Source: an uncultured Monoglobus sp.
GTDB lineage: Bacteria > Bacillota > Clostridia > Monoglobales > Monoglobaceae
NCBI GenBank assembly: GCA_947624305.1
Contig: CANQKC010000031.1
Span: 1-35,832, forward strand
Length of the DNA: 35,832 bases
Reading direction: 5' to 3'
Each line of letters opens with the position of its first letter. Within the stretch, counting starts at the first letter, position 1. The position numbers were made by a program, and so were the translations under genes. The notes under the pieces are model-generated. The model did not search any database. It was not told where the DNA came from and worked only from the letters and a program-made list of their open reading frames with translations. Positions 15,993 to 24,010 of the stretch are shown here, piece after piece.

Positions 15993-17717
15993 ATGAGGAA
16001 AAGAAGAATTTTATCGCTGTTGCTGGCAGTGGCAGTAATGGCAACAATGTTAGTAGCGGTACCACTGACCGCAAGCGCGGCGGGAACATCTGAATTTGTG
16101 GTTCAAGAAAGCACGTCCGGAAATGTTGATGATAAACTTATTAATGATAATAATTTAGTGGTTACCGTCAAAATTAATAACATAGCTTTGGGGTCTTATG
16201 CACATAATTATGGCGATAGTATTGATGCCAAGAAGTCAATACAAGTAAGATCGAATGATGCTCCGAGTGCGGAGCAGCAATACGGAACTTCTTACAATAC
16301 AACTACTTCAACGCTTGCGTTGAATGTTAAAAATCCGGGAAAACTTACTTTGTATTACAGAAGACAGAATGATCAAGGTGCAAGTGATAAGACACAATTT
16401 ACCGCCGGTGATGCTAAAGATGTTAAAGTTTCACAGCCTGGAGAAGCAACTCATATTACCGGTGTATTAACTCATGAGACCCCTAGTGAAGGGTATGCAT
16501 ACGGTTATCAGACATTTACTCTCGGAAAGGGCGATTATGTAATTTGGGCGACAGGCAGCACAATTCAACTGAATGCGATAAGATTTGAGCCGAGCCAAAT
16601 ATTTGCTGTTGATCCTTCTGAAGTAGCCGTAAAAGCCGGTGACACGACGGATATTAATATAACCATTAGCGGTTATGAAGGTAAAACGGCAGAAAACGTT
16701 ACATGGAGTATTCCCGAAGAATATAACGGAAAGATAAATGTTGAAAATAAGCCGGGTGAAAATAAAGCAACGGTAAGCGTGTTGGAAGGCGCAGAAGATA
16801 TGGCAGGCCATACTGCAACCATTACCGCTACGCTCGGAGATACCGGAGCGACGGCAGAATTAAAAGTTGAGATTTTGCCGGCAAGTTCGGACACTTTAGT
16901 GCCGGTCTATGAGAGTACAAAATTTACCTTTGAAGAGTTTGATACAGTGAGCTCCACGACTGAAACATTAATAAATAAAAAGCAAAATATGAAGGTGAAT
17001 CCCGGCACTGATGGTGTTGGTATAGTAGAGGGAGAAACAACATTAGCTAATCAAGATAAGGTTTCAAAACACTTGGATTTAAAAGGCTCGGGTGGAACAG
17101 ATAAGCGTTCGGTTGAGATCACACCTGGCGTTGACGGTGCTGTTACCGTATATGCGGCTCATGGAAATGCAAGTGAAACAAGAACTTTAAATATAGAACA
17201 GAACGGAAAGACAGAAGGACTGTCTTTAACAGGTAAAAATGTCATTGGAAATAAGACGGTTTATGTGACAGCCGGACAACCCGTTTATATCTATTCGGGA
17301 AGAAGCGGAATAAATGTATACGCCATATACTTTGAGCCCGCGCCCAAGTTCGGAGATAAAAGCTATGACTCCGGATATTACTATAATGGCGACGACGAAA
17401 GTGAAACAAACAAGCGCGGTGTTATTCGTTTCTTCCAGGGATTTGCCGGAAAAAATGTTGAAGATTACGGATTTGTGTTCATAGACGGCGATGCTAATTC
17501 GACAAATTACTATGCTAATAAGATTTCGGGCGGCAAAAAAGATTTTTCGACCGAAAGCTTAGAGGGATTTTACGGAACAGTGAAAGACATTGTAATTAGC
17601 AGCCCAGAGACCATATACGCGAAAGCGTTTGTTACGATCAACGGAGCCACATTTTTTGGAGACACAATAACCGGTGAAGTAAGCGGCGACAGTGATCATG
17701 TTAATCAGCCCGAATAG
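15993..17717 (+). CDS. Secreted beta-rich protein with Ig-like domain, function unknown
   Basis: A 574-residue protein with a clear Sec signal peptide (MRKRRILSLLLAVAVMATML, cleavage probably after ASA near residue 29). Residues about 35-202 and 300-450 look like two related beta-sandwich units: both include a Thr/Ser-rich stretch, a GNxxVYV/GDYVIW-type strand, and end in AIRFEP or AIYFEP, which resembles carbohydrate-binding modules next to pectate lyases. Between them, residues 205-298 (VDPSEVAVKAGDTTDINITI) look like a bacterial Ig-like domain. The C-terminal 120 residues (GVIRFFQGF, YGFVFIDGD) form another small domain. No catalytic motif, sortase signal, dockerin or SLH repeat is visible. 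AAGAAAGAAAGGG precedes the ATG. Base and codon use is clearly more AT-rich than the neighbours, and long direct repeats flank the cassette, so transfer or rapid evolution is likely. Confidence 0.85.
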   Translation: MRKRRILSLLLAVAVMATMLVAVPLTASAAGTSEFVVQESTSGNVDDKLINDNNLVVTVKINNIALGSYAHNYGDSIDAKKSIQVRSNDAPSAEQQYGTSYNTTTSTLALNVKNPGKLTLYYRRQNDQGASDKTQFTAGDAKDVKVSQPGEATHITGVLTHETPSEGYAYGYQTFTLGKGDYVIWATGSTIQLNAIRFEPSQIFAVDPSEVAVKAGDTTDINITISGYEGKTAENVTWSIPEEYNGKINVENKPGENKATVSVLEGAEDMAGHTATITATLGDTGATAELKVEILPASSDTLVPVYESTKFTFEEFDTVSSTTETLINKKQNMKVNPGTDGVGIVEGETTLANQDKVSKHLDLKGSGGTDKRSVEITPGVDGAVTVYAAHGNASETRTLNIEQNGKTEGLSLTGKNVIGNKTVYVTAGQPVYIYSGRSGINVYAIYFEPAPKFGDKSYDSGYYYNGDDESETNKRGVIRFFQGFAGKNVEDYGFVFIDGDANSTNYYANKISGGKKDFSTESLEGFYGTVKDIVISSPETIYAKAFVTINGATFFGDTITGEVSGDSDHVNQPE

Positions 17718-17753
17718 AAACGATTTGTAACCATGAAAGGAGACAAGAAAATT

Positions 17754-17933
17754 ATGAGAGATTTAAGAGAATATAAAGTGCCGAGGGCGCAAGTTACCGA
17801 ATTTGAGTGCGCGGATGTAATTACGGCCAGCACGGAGCCCAGAGATATGCTTGATAAGCCGAAAGGCGTGAGCGGAACATATGTGCAGGCAGGCAGTGTT
17901 ATGAGCTGGGGCGATATAACAGGCGGCAATTAA
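17754..17933 (+). CDS. Small protein with E-F-E-C-x-D-V-I-T motif, function unknown
   Basis: A 59-residue protein. ATG 17754 is preferred because AAAGGAG (17735-17741) lies at proper distance; the ATG at 17733 overlaps that site. It begins MRDLREYKVPRAQVTEFECA, followed by DVITAS, and ends in a Gly-rich tail GDITGGN. Small Firmicutes proteins with a Pro-x-hydrophobic N-terminus and an EFE..DVITTS core are familiar to me as unannotated hypotheticals, often near secreted proteins; I know no assigned function. There is no signal peptide. It follows the secreted-protein gene by 36 nt and shares its cassette, so the two are probably co-expressed. It could be a peptide precursor (single Cys, Gly-rich tail) or a partner of the secreted protein; no modifying enzyme is nearby. 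Confidence 0.7.
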   Translation: MRDLREYKVPRAQVTEFECADVITASTEPRDMLDKPKGVSGTYVQAGSVMSWGDITGGN

Positions 17934-17948
17934 TCCTGCGGAATTGAT

Positions 17949-17976
17949 CGGAACAGGCCCAAACGGGCCTGTTCCG
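17949..17976 (+). terminator. Hairpin closing the secreted-protein cassette
   Basis: A perfect 12-bp stem CGGAACAGGCCC/GGGCCTGTTCCG with loop AAAC, 15 nt after the small protein's stop. There is no T tract, so it may stabilise the 3' end of the message or terminate poorly. It abuts the right-hand 28-nt direct repeat (17976-18003). Confidence 0.5.
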
Positions 17977-18770
17977 CGGGACGCCGAGGGCGCCGTCCCC
18001 TACGGAGTATGTGTGCAAAACGTCGTAGGGGCGGACGACCCGGCCGCCCGGCAAAGACTCCACGAGGGGCGAGGAGAAAAAACGCCTCCCTCTTTGAGGG
18101 AGGGGGACTGGGGCCGGAGCCGCGTAGCGGGTTCGTTGCACCACGGTATTCCGTTTCCACGAATAAACGGGGCCACAAATCATTAACATTTGCGGAAATG
18201 ACGCGATAGCGGTGGAAGGAGTAAGCGCGCCAATCTCCCTCAGTCGCCTTCGGCGACAGCTCCCTCCCGGAGGGAGCCGTAAATTGAGGCTGCCACGTTC
18301 TAATCACTATTAGCTAATTGCTATGTTCTCCCTCTGTCTTTCCGCCGTTCGGCGGAAATCCACCTCCCCCGAGGGGGAGGCAAATGAGCGGCGCAATGCG
18401 CCGCTCTACGGGACGTCGAGGGCGCAAAACGCCTCCCTCTTTGAGGGAGGGGGACCGCGACAGCGGTGGAAGGAGTAAGCGCGCCGATCTCCCTCAGTCT
18501 GCTTCGCAGACAGCTCCCTCCCGGAGGGAGCCGTAAACTGAGGCCGTTGCGTGCCTAATCACTATTCGCTAATCGCTAATAACTATGTTAACCCCTCTCA
18601 GTCGCCTTCGGCGACAGCTCTCCCCAAGGGGCGAGCCGGAACGCGCGCGAAGCGCGCAGGGCTCCCGCAAAGCGCCAACGGAGCGCACTTTGCGGGAAAG
18701 AGGAGCCAACCCGGAGCAGGCGCAGCTTTTGCCGCTTTGCGGCAAAACAAGCAAGCGCAGGGATTGGCGA
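17977..18770. repeat. Mosaic intergenic repeat region, right copy
   Basis: No gene. 17999-18296 is the second copy of the roughly 300-bp unit at 73-372. 18110-18290 matches 15579-15760. 18420-18545 is a partial third or fourth copy of the same module (GCGGTGGAAGGAG, then CTCCCTCAGTCTGCTTCGCA). Short TAATCACTA-like units occur at 18299-18325 and 18556-18592. 18598-18693 has hairpins such as CCCGCAAAG/CTTTGCGGG. The last 79 nt of the block (18694-18772) match 699-777 at 76/79 positions and lead directly into element B. Confidence 0.85.
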
Positions 18771-18912
18771 CGTGATTTTTCCGATCAGCGCGGGAGTGAA
18801 TACCTTCTCAGTATCGGTACTCAATCATGATAGAGACGTGTCAACTAATCAACGAACCAACCACGACACTTCCGATTTTGGTTTTTTGCCCGCGCTGATC
18901 GGAACAATCACG
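18771..18912. other. Structured inverted-repeat element, copy B (candidate ncRNA or hairpin element)
   Basis: Outer arms 18771-18794 and 18889-18912 pair over 24 positions with a single mismatch. Inside, ATCGG (18813-18817) pairs with CCGAT (18872-18876), a position equivalent to the inner stem of copy A. GTGTC/GACAC (18838-18842/18865-18869) closes a 22-nt loop that contains AATCAACGAACCAACCA (18847-18863), identical to copy A. Against copy A the inner hairpin shows C-G to T-A replacement and the outer stem shows at least seven paired replacements. An intrinsic terminator follows at 18951-18977. I see no obvious promoter inside the preceding repeat. Family unknown; strand inferred + only from the terminator. 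Confidence 0.72.
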
Positions 18913-18950
18913 GCGAACGTTTTAAAATCAAACAGTATTTTTGTATGTTC

Positions 18951-18977
18951 AAAAGAGCGGATATCCGCTCTTTTGCT
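18951..18977 (+). terminator. Intrinsic terminator after element B
   Basis: Perfect palindrome with arms AAAAGAGCGG... and ...CCGCTCTTTT (18951-18974; stem GAGCGG/CCGCTC, loop ATAT), flanked by A4 and T4, so it can act in both directions. It sits 38 nt downstream of element B and upstream of the promoter at 19014. Confidence 0.7.
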
Positions 18978-19013
18978 GTTTTTAAAATTTTTAAAAAAAT
19001 TGCATGCGTCATA

Positions 19014-19042
19014 TTGCAAAATTCCGATTAATGTGTTATAAT
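19014..19042 (+). promoter_or_regulatory. Promoter of the DHHW gene
   Basis: TTGCAA (19014-19019), a 17-nt spacer and perfect TATAAT (19037-19042) preceded by an extended -10 TGT. It is about 45 nt upstream of the TTG start codon at 19088. Confidence 0.8.
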
Positions 19043-19087
19043 AATTCCGTTTGTACCGATTATTGGGAAAGGCGAGGTGTATTTATA

Positions 19088-20611
19088 TTGAGTAAAGGGG
19101 TTAAAATATTTGTCGTTTTGTGCGTTCTGCTGTGTCTCGCGCTTTGCGCCCCGGCATACGCGGAGCAGCCCGTGACGGTGCTGCTTGACGGCGGTAAAAT
19201 ATCGTTTGATACTCAGCCCCGTATAGTGAACGACAGAGTCACGGTCCCCATGCGGGCGATCTTTGAGGCCTACGGAGCGCTGATATATTGGGACGAGAGC
19301 GAGAAATCAGTAACCTCAAAATACGGAGACACCGAGATATACCTTAAGATCGACGATCCCGAGATGACGGTGGGCGATGAGACCGTGGAACTTGACTCGC
19401 CGCCGTACATATTCGAAGACAGAACATATGTTCCGGTCCGCGCTGTATCCGAGGCGTTCGGAAGCGGCGTGGCATGGGACCCGGACGAGAGAGTCGTGTC
19501 GATCATCTCGCCGCCCGAGCGCAACGGGATACTTGACGATATGGCCGTCAGCGACGAGTTCAGATACGCCGATTATGACGGCGAATATAACGGAGTTTCG
19601 ATTTTTGACAACGATAATGATTATTTCGGAATGGAGCTGCTCGCGATCAGCCCGTGGAGGGGCGAGCAGTACGCCGAAATAGTAAACGGCATGGCCGAGG
19701 ATCTGCCCGATGTGCGGGTGTTCTGCGGAGTGGTTCCCACCGCGGGCGAGTTTTATGCCTCGGATACATACAGAACAAACTATAAGCCCGCGATCGCACA
19801 CATATACAACAATTTAAGCGACAGGGTGACGCCCCTTAATCTTGAGGGGGCGATGAACATAAACCTCGGGCACTATCTGTATTTCAGGACAGACCACCAC
19901 TGGACGCATTTCGGAGCCTACTGCGCGTATCTTGAGTTTTGCGACAGGGCGGGCATAACGCCGCCGCCGCTCGATGATTTTGACACCACGGTAATAAATG
20001 GCTATATCGGCTCGTGGGGCAGAGCGACCGAGGGCACAGACGGCTATGATCTGCTCAGCTCGACTCCCGACAAGATGGTTCTGTATGAGCCGAATGTTGA
20101 CTATTCGGGCAGCGCGTATTATGACATGGAGTTTGAGCGGCCCATTATGGATGTTGAGCTGCTTAATGAGAACTTCAGAGATTATAACGTGTTTATCGAG
20201 GGCGATATGCCGGTTGTGCATTTCCACACAAGCGTCGGCAACGGCAGATCGGTCTGCCTGATAAAGGAGTCCTACGGCAACGCGTTTTCCACCTGGCTCG
20301 TGAACAGCTACGAGGATGTGTATGTGGTCGATTACCGTCAGTTCAACGGCCACGACGGGAATGACGAGCCCTTTGAGATAAAGGATTTTTACGAGCTCCA
20401 CCCGTTTGACGATCTGCTGGTGCTGAGTTATCCTTACACCGTGCTCGCCGACGACCTCAGAGAGATGTTCGGACAGATGCGGCGCAGCGATTATGTCAAT
20501 CCTCCGCATATCACCGACTATGTGCCGGGAGCCGGGGGAGCGGATGACGGCCCGCTGCCGACGCTTGTTCCGCAGGACGTGATAAGCGGTGATTTCGCGG
20601 ACGAGCTTTAG
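19088..20611 (+). CDS. Secreted DHHW-motif protein with copper-amine-oxidase-like stalk domain
   Basis: A 507-residue protein starting with TTG at 19088; GAGGTG (19074-19079) is 8 nt upstream and the product opens directly with a signal peptide (MSKGVKIFVVLCVLLCLALC, cleavage after AYA near residue 25). An upstream in-frame start at 19004 would overlap the promoter and is rejected. Residues 28-140 form a copper-amine-oxidase N-terminal-like stalk domain in two halves (RIVNDRVTVPMRAIFEAYGA and DRTYVPVRAVSEAFG). Residues 180-480 are the DHHW domain with TDHHWTHFGAY (Asp269-His270-His271-Trp272), related to AlgX/AlgJ SGNH-like proteins that act in O-acetylation of extracellular polysaccharide. 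A later Ser in LIKESYGNAFSTWL could be the nucleophile. No MBOAT acyltransferase partner is in the window. The next gene is a GT-C mannosyltransferase, 68 nt downstream. Confidence 0.87.
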   Translation: MSKGVKIFVVLCVLLCLALCAPAYAEQPVTVLLDGGKISFDTQPRIVNDRVTVPMRAIFEAYGALIYWDESEKSVTSKYGDTEIYLKIDDPEMTVGDETVELDSPPYIFEDRTYVPVRAVSEAFGSGVAWDPDERVVSIISPPERNGILDDMAVSDEFRYADYDGEYNGVSIFDNDNDYFGMELLAISPWRGEQYAEIVNGMAEDLPDVRVFCGVVPTAGEFYASDTYRTNYKPAIAHIYNNLSDRVTPLNLEGAMNINLGHYLYFRTDHHWTHFGAYCAYLEFCDRAGITPPPLDDFDTTVINGYIGSWGRATEGTDGYDLLSSTPDKMVLYEPNVDYSGSAYYDMEFERPIMDVELLNENFRDYNVFIEGDMPVVHFHTSVGNGRSVCLIKESYGNAFSTWLVNSYEDVYVVDYRQFNGHDGNDEPFEIKDFYELHPFDDLLVLSYPYTVLADDLREMFGQMRRSDYVNPPHITDYVPGAGGADDGPLPTLVPQDVISGDFADEL

Positions 20612-20679
20612 ATGAAAACACACGCCCCGATCTGACAGGGCGCGCTCAAATATAATAAAAATACAAAGGAGATTTCACA

Positions 20680-23600
20680 GTGTATTTAGCGTATTTGCTG
20701 GCGGCATTATTTATTCTCGTGTTTGCCGCGCTTCAAAAATTTGTTGACCCGAAAAGGCTTGTTCCCGCGGAGGAACCCGAGCCCGAGACGGACAAAACGA
20801 AAAAACACAAGGGCAAAAAGGCCGAGATGCCGAAGTTTACTATCAAGAAAACACAGATCTCGACCCGCACGTTCGTGGCGGTCGCCGCCGCGGCGCTGGT
20901 TATAAGAATGATCCTGGGCTATTTCCTGAAGGGTTATCCCAGCGACATGTCATGCTGGACCGCGTGGGGAGCCAAAGTTATCAGCGACGGCCCGGGCCAT
21001 TTCTACGCCCCCGATTATTTCTGCGATTACCCGCCCGGATATATCACGATCCTCGGCTTTTTCGCGTGGATAAACAAGATATTCCACCTGAGCGGCAACG
21101 CCACGCAGCTATGCTTTAAGATGCCCGGCATTCTGGCGGATCTCGGACTGATGATCGCCGTGTTCAAAATAGGCTCAAAGCATATTGACCAAAGATCCGC
21201 TCTTGTTCTCGGCATAATCTTCATGCTGAACCCGCTGCTGATCGTGAACTCATCGGCGTGGGGCCAGGTCGAGTCGGTGCTGGCGCTGTTCCTTGTGCTG
21301 GCCATGTACAACCTCTATAAGAAAAACTGGTACTTATCCGGCGTGTTATATGTGATCGCGGTGCTCATTAAGCCCCAGGCCTTAATGGTCGGCCCCGTGT
21401 TCCTGTTCGCGTTCCTCGCGAGCCGCGACTGGAAGATGATCCTGAAGATGATCGGCATAGGCATCGTTCTGGCGTTCATTTTTATCGTGCCGTATAACTA
21501 CGCGGCATGGACTTCGGGCGCGGGATTTTTCGGAAAGCTTGTGTCCGCGTTCAATCCGGTCTGGATAATTAAGAAATATAGCGGCACTCTTGCCTCGTAC
21601 CCGTATTTCACAATAAACGCGTTTAACTTCTACGCCATGCTCAAGCTCAATTGGGTCACGCTCGAGACGGGCGGCATGTCGCAGACTTTGCTCAACGTGC
21701 TTAACTACGCTCTGATCCTCGTCGCCGTGGCGGGATCGCTGCTGCTGTTCTTTAAGATAAAGAGCGAGAGCGGAAGGATATTTATTCCGTCGTTCTTTAT
21801 CATAGCGTTCCTGTTCACCTTCGGGCTCAAAATGCACGAGCGCTATCTCATAACCCCGATCATATTCCTGTTCTTTGAGTATCTGGTTTCGAGGAACAAG
21901 CGCACTCTCTATGTGTTCGCGGCGTTCAGCGCCGTCAACCTTATCAACGTGTTCTGCGTTCTGCGCTATATTCTTATGTACAATACCTCCGGCCCGCCGT
22001 ATTCGGCGATGGCAGTCGCCTCGGCGCTTGAGGTCGTAACGTTCATAGCTTCGATGATCGTGCTTGTTTGCGACTATGTTATTTGGCCGAAAGAGGCGGC
22101 GGAAAACGCGACGCCCCTTGACAATTGGTGCGCCCGCGTTAAGGGCGCGTATTACGGCGCGGTTTCAAGGCTTGGCGAAAAGGCCTCATCGGCGCTTCAC
22201 ACCGACCCCAAAAAACCGCTTAAGACTGAAAAGATCGTGCGCGCCGACATGATAATCATGGCGGTAATCGTGCTGATCTACGGTGTTGTGACCTATGCCA
22301 ATCTGGGCGGCCTCAACAATCCGGAGTCGTTTTATAAGCCGTCGGCGGCCAACGAGAACGTCACTATCGATTTGGGCTCGACGCAGACGATCGACACCGT
22401 GACATATTATCTCGGAATAGGCGACGTCGGCAAAAAGCCCGGCATGAAGCTCTCCGCATCAAACGACGGCAGGAGCTGGACGGATATCAACGTTGACTGC
22501 AAGCTGAACTCGGTGTTTAAGTGGGAGGTCGTGAAGCTCTCAAGCCCGACACAGGCGAGATATATCCGCGGCGTCACCGAGTCCGCCGATTACCGCATGT
22601 TCGAGATCGCATTCTGGCGGGCGGACGGCTCGATGATCGACATAGCGGACGTCAGCGGCCCGGGCGACTGCGCCAATATAGCGGACGAGCCCGACACGGC
22701 GCAGTACAGATCATCATTTAAAAACAGCACATATTTTGACGAGATATATCATCCACGCACGGCCTATGAAAATCTCCACATGATGCCGTATTACGAGACG
22801 ACACATCCGCCTCTCGGCAAGCTTATCATCGCGATAGGCATAGCGATCTTCGGAATGTGTCCGTTCGGCTGGAGATTTATGGGCGCAACGTTCGGCATAA
22901 TTATGCTGCCGCTTATGTATATCCTGCTGAAAAAGCTGTTTGAGCGCACCCGCTATTCGGTGCTCGGAACGCTTATATTCGCCTTTGACTTCATGCATTT
23001 CTCGCTGACGCGCTTGGGCACGATCGACTCGTATCCGGTGACGTTCATCATCGCGATGTACCTGTTTATGTTCCTGTTCGGAAAGCGGGCCCTCGGTTAT
23101 GCGCAGAACTCGCCCGAAAAGCTGACGGGCAAAAAGACGTTCCCGAGGCTCATGGGTTCTCTGGCGCTGTCGGGCCTTATGTTCGGCCTCGGCGCCGCGT
23201 CAAAATGGATCTGCATATACGCCGGAGCGGGACTCGCGGTCGAGCTGCTGCTGATTTTTATCGGCGTGTATATGGCTCTGCCCAAAAAGAAAAAGAACAT
23301 GTTCTGGGGATTTGTGATAAAAACCTGTCTGCTGTGCCTGATTTTCTTCGTGGCGGTCCCGGGATTTATCTACGTTATGTCATATCTGCCGATCTCGATG
23401 GTGGAGGGCTATCCCGACGTATGGCACACGATGCTCAATAATCAGACATACATGTTCAACTACCACAGCAATCTTGACGCGACGCACCCGTATTCCTCGA
23501 AATGGTTCCAGTGGCCGATAGATTACAGGCCGCTCTGGGCGTACTCGGCTCCGACCGAGACGGTGGGCCAGGACAAGATAGGCTGTATCTCGGTGTTCGG

Positions 23601-23985
23601 AAATCCGCTGGTATTCTGGTCGAGCATCGCGGCGTTTATATACACGATTGTGATAGGAATTATCAAGCGCGACAAAAAGGTGCTTTTCCTCGTCGTCGGC
23701 ATGCTGGCGCAGTTCTTGCCCTGGGTGCTTGTGACAAGATGCGTGTTCATCTATCACTTCTTCGCGAGCACGCCGTTCCTCATTGCGATGATCGTATACA
23801 CCCTGCGCGACCTTGAGCAGCGCTTCGGCTGGTTCAGGCATATTTCAAACGCATATGTGGCTCTGTGCGGACTGCTGTTTGTCGCGTTCTATCCCGTGCT
23901 GTCGGCGTTCACGATATCTAAGGATTATTCAAACACATGGCTCAGATGGTTCAACACATGGGTGTTCCACAACCGTGGAAATTAA
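20680..23985 (+). CDS. Giant membrane glycosyltransferase: GT-C module + discoidin-like domain + PMT-type mannosyltransferase module
   Basis: A 1101-residue protein starting with GTG 20680 after AAAGGAG (20665-20671). Residues 70-480 form a polytopic GT-C module with an early acidic loop motif (Asp89 in SDMSCW; Asp116 in CDYPPGY), resembling lipid-linked-sugar mannosyltransferases. Residues 540-680 form a soluble beta-sandwich like F5/8 type C (DLGSTQTIDTVTYYLGIGDV, LSASNDGRSWTDI, ARYIRGVTES). Residues 685-1095 are a second GT-C module of the PMT/GT39 type: DEIYHPRTAYENL (Asp687-Glu688, the family's acidic pair), THPPLGK, and RLGTIDSYPVTFII. Such enzymes use polyprenyl-phosphate sugars to glycosylate proteins or polymers outside the membrane. 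Two GT-C units in one chain are unusual. Likely co-transcribed with the DHHW gene. Confidence 0.88.
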   Translation: MYLAYLLAALFILVFAALQKFVDPKRLVPAEEPEPETDKTKKHKGKKAEMPKFTIKKTQISTRTFVAVAAAALVIRMILGYFLKGYPSDMSCWTAWGAKVISDGPGHFYAPDYFCDYPPGYITILGFFAWINKIFHLSGNATQLCFKMPGILADLGLMIAVFKIGSKHIDQRSALVLGIIFMLNPLLIVNSSAWGQVESVLALFLVLAMYNLYKKNWYLSGVLYVIAVLIKPQALMVGPVFLFAFLASRDWKMILKMIGIGIVLAFIFIVPYNYAAWTSGAGFFGKLVSAFNPVWIIKKYSGTLASYPYFTINAFNFYAMLKLNWVTLETGGMSQTLLNVLNYALILVAVAGSLLLFFKIKSESGRIFIPSFFIIAFLFTFGLKMHERYLITPIIFLFFEYLVSRNKRTLYVFAAFSAVNLINVFCVLRYILMYNTSGPPYSAMAVASALEVVTFIASMIVLVCDYVIWPKEAAENATPLDNWCARVKGAYYGAVSRLGEKASSALHTDPKKPLKTEKIVRADMIIMAVIVLIYGVVTYANLGGLNNPESFYKPSAANENVTIDLGSTQTIDTVTYYLGIGDVGKKPGMKLSASNDGRSWTDINVDCKLNSVFKWEVVKLSSPTQARYIRGVTESADYRMFEIAFWRADGSMIDIADVSGPGDCANIADEPDTAQYRSSFKNSTYFDEIYHPRTAYENLHMMPYYETTHPPLGKLIIAIGIAIFGMCPFGWRFMGATFGIIMLPLMYILLKKLFERTRYSVLGTLIFAFDFMHFSLTRLGTIDSYPVTFIIAMYLFMFLFGKRALGYAQNSPEKLTGKKTFPRLMGSLALSGLMFGLGAASKWICIYAGAGLAVELLLIFIGVYMALPKKKKNMFWGFVIKTCLLCLIFFVAVPGFIYVMSYLPISMVEGYPDVWHTMLNNQTYMFNYHSNLDATHPYSSKWFQWPIDYRPLWAYSAPTETVGQDKIGCISVFGNPLVFWSSIAAFIYTIVIGIIKRDKKVLFLVVGMLAQFLPWVLVTRCVFIYHFFASTPFLIAMIVYTLRDLEQRFGWFRHISNAYVALCGLLFVAFYPVLSAFTISKDYSNTWLRWFNTWVFHNRGN

Positions 23986-24010
23986 AATGTCAAAGGATTG
24001 ATAATAAATT

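Noticed and set aside
17930..18824. Several frames of 60-125 codons in the right repeat field
   Set aside because: Same repeat-derived artefacts as on the left; no family resemblance and no start signals.
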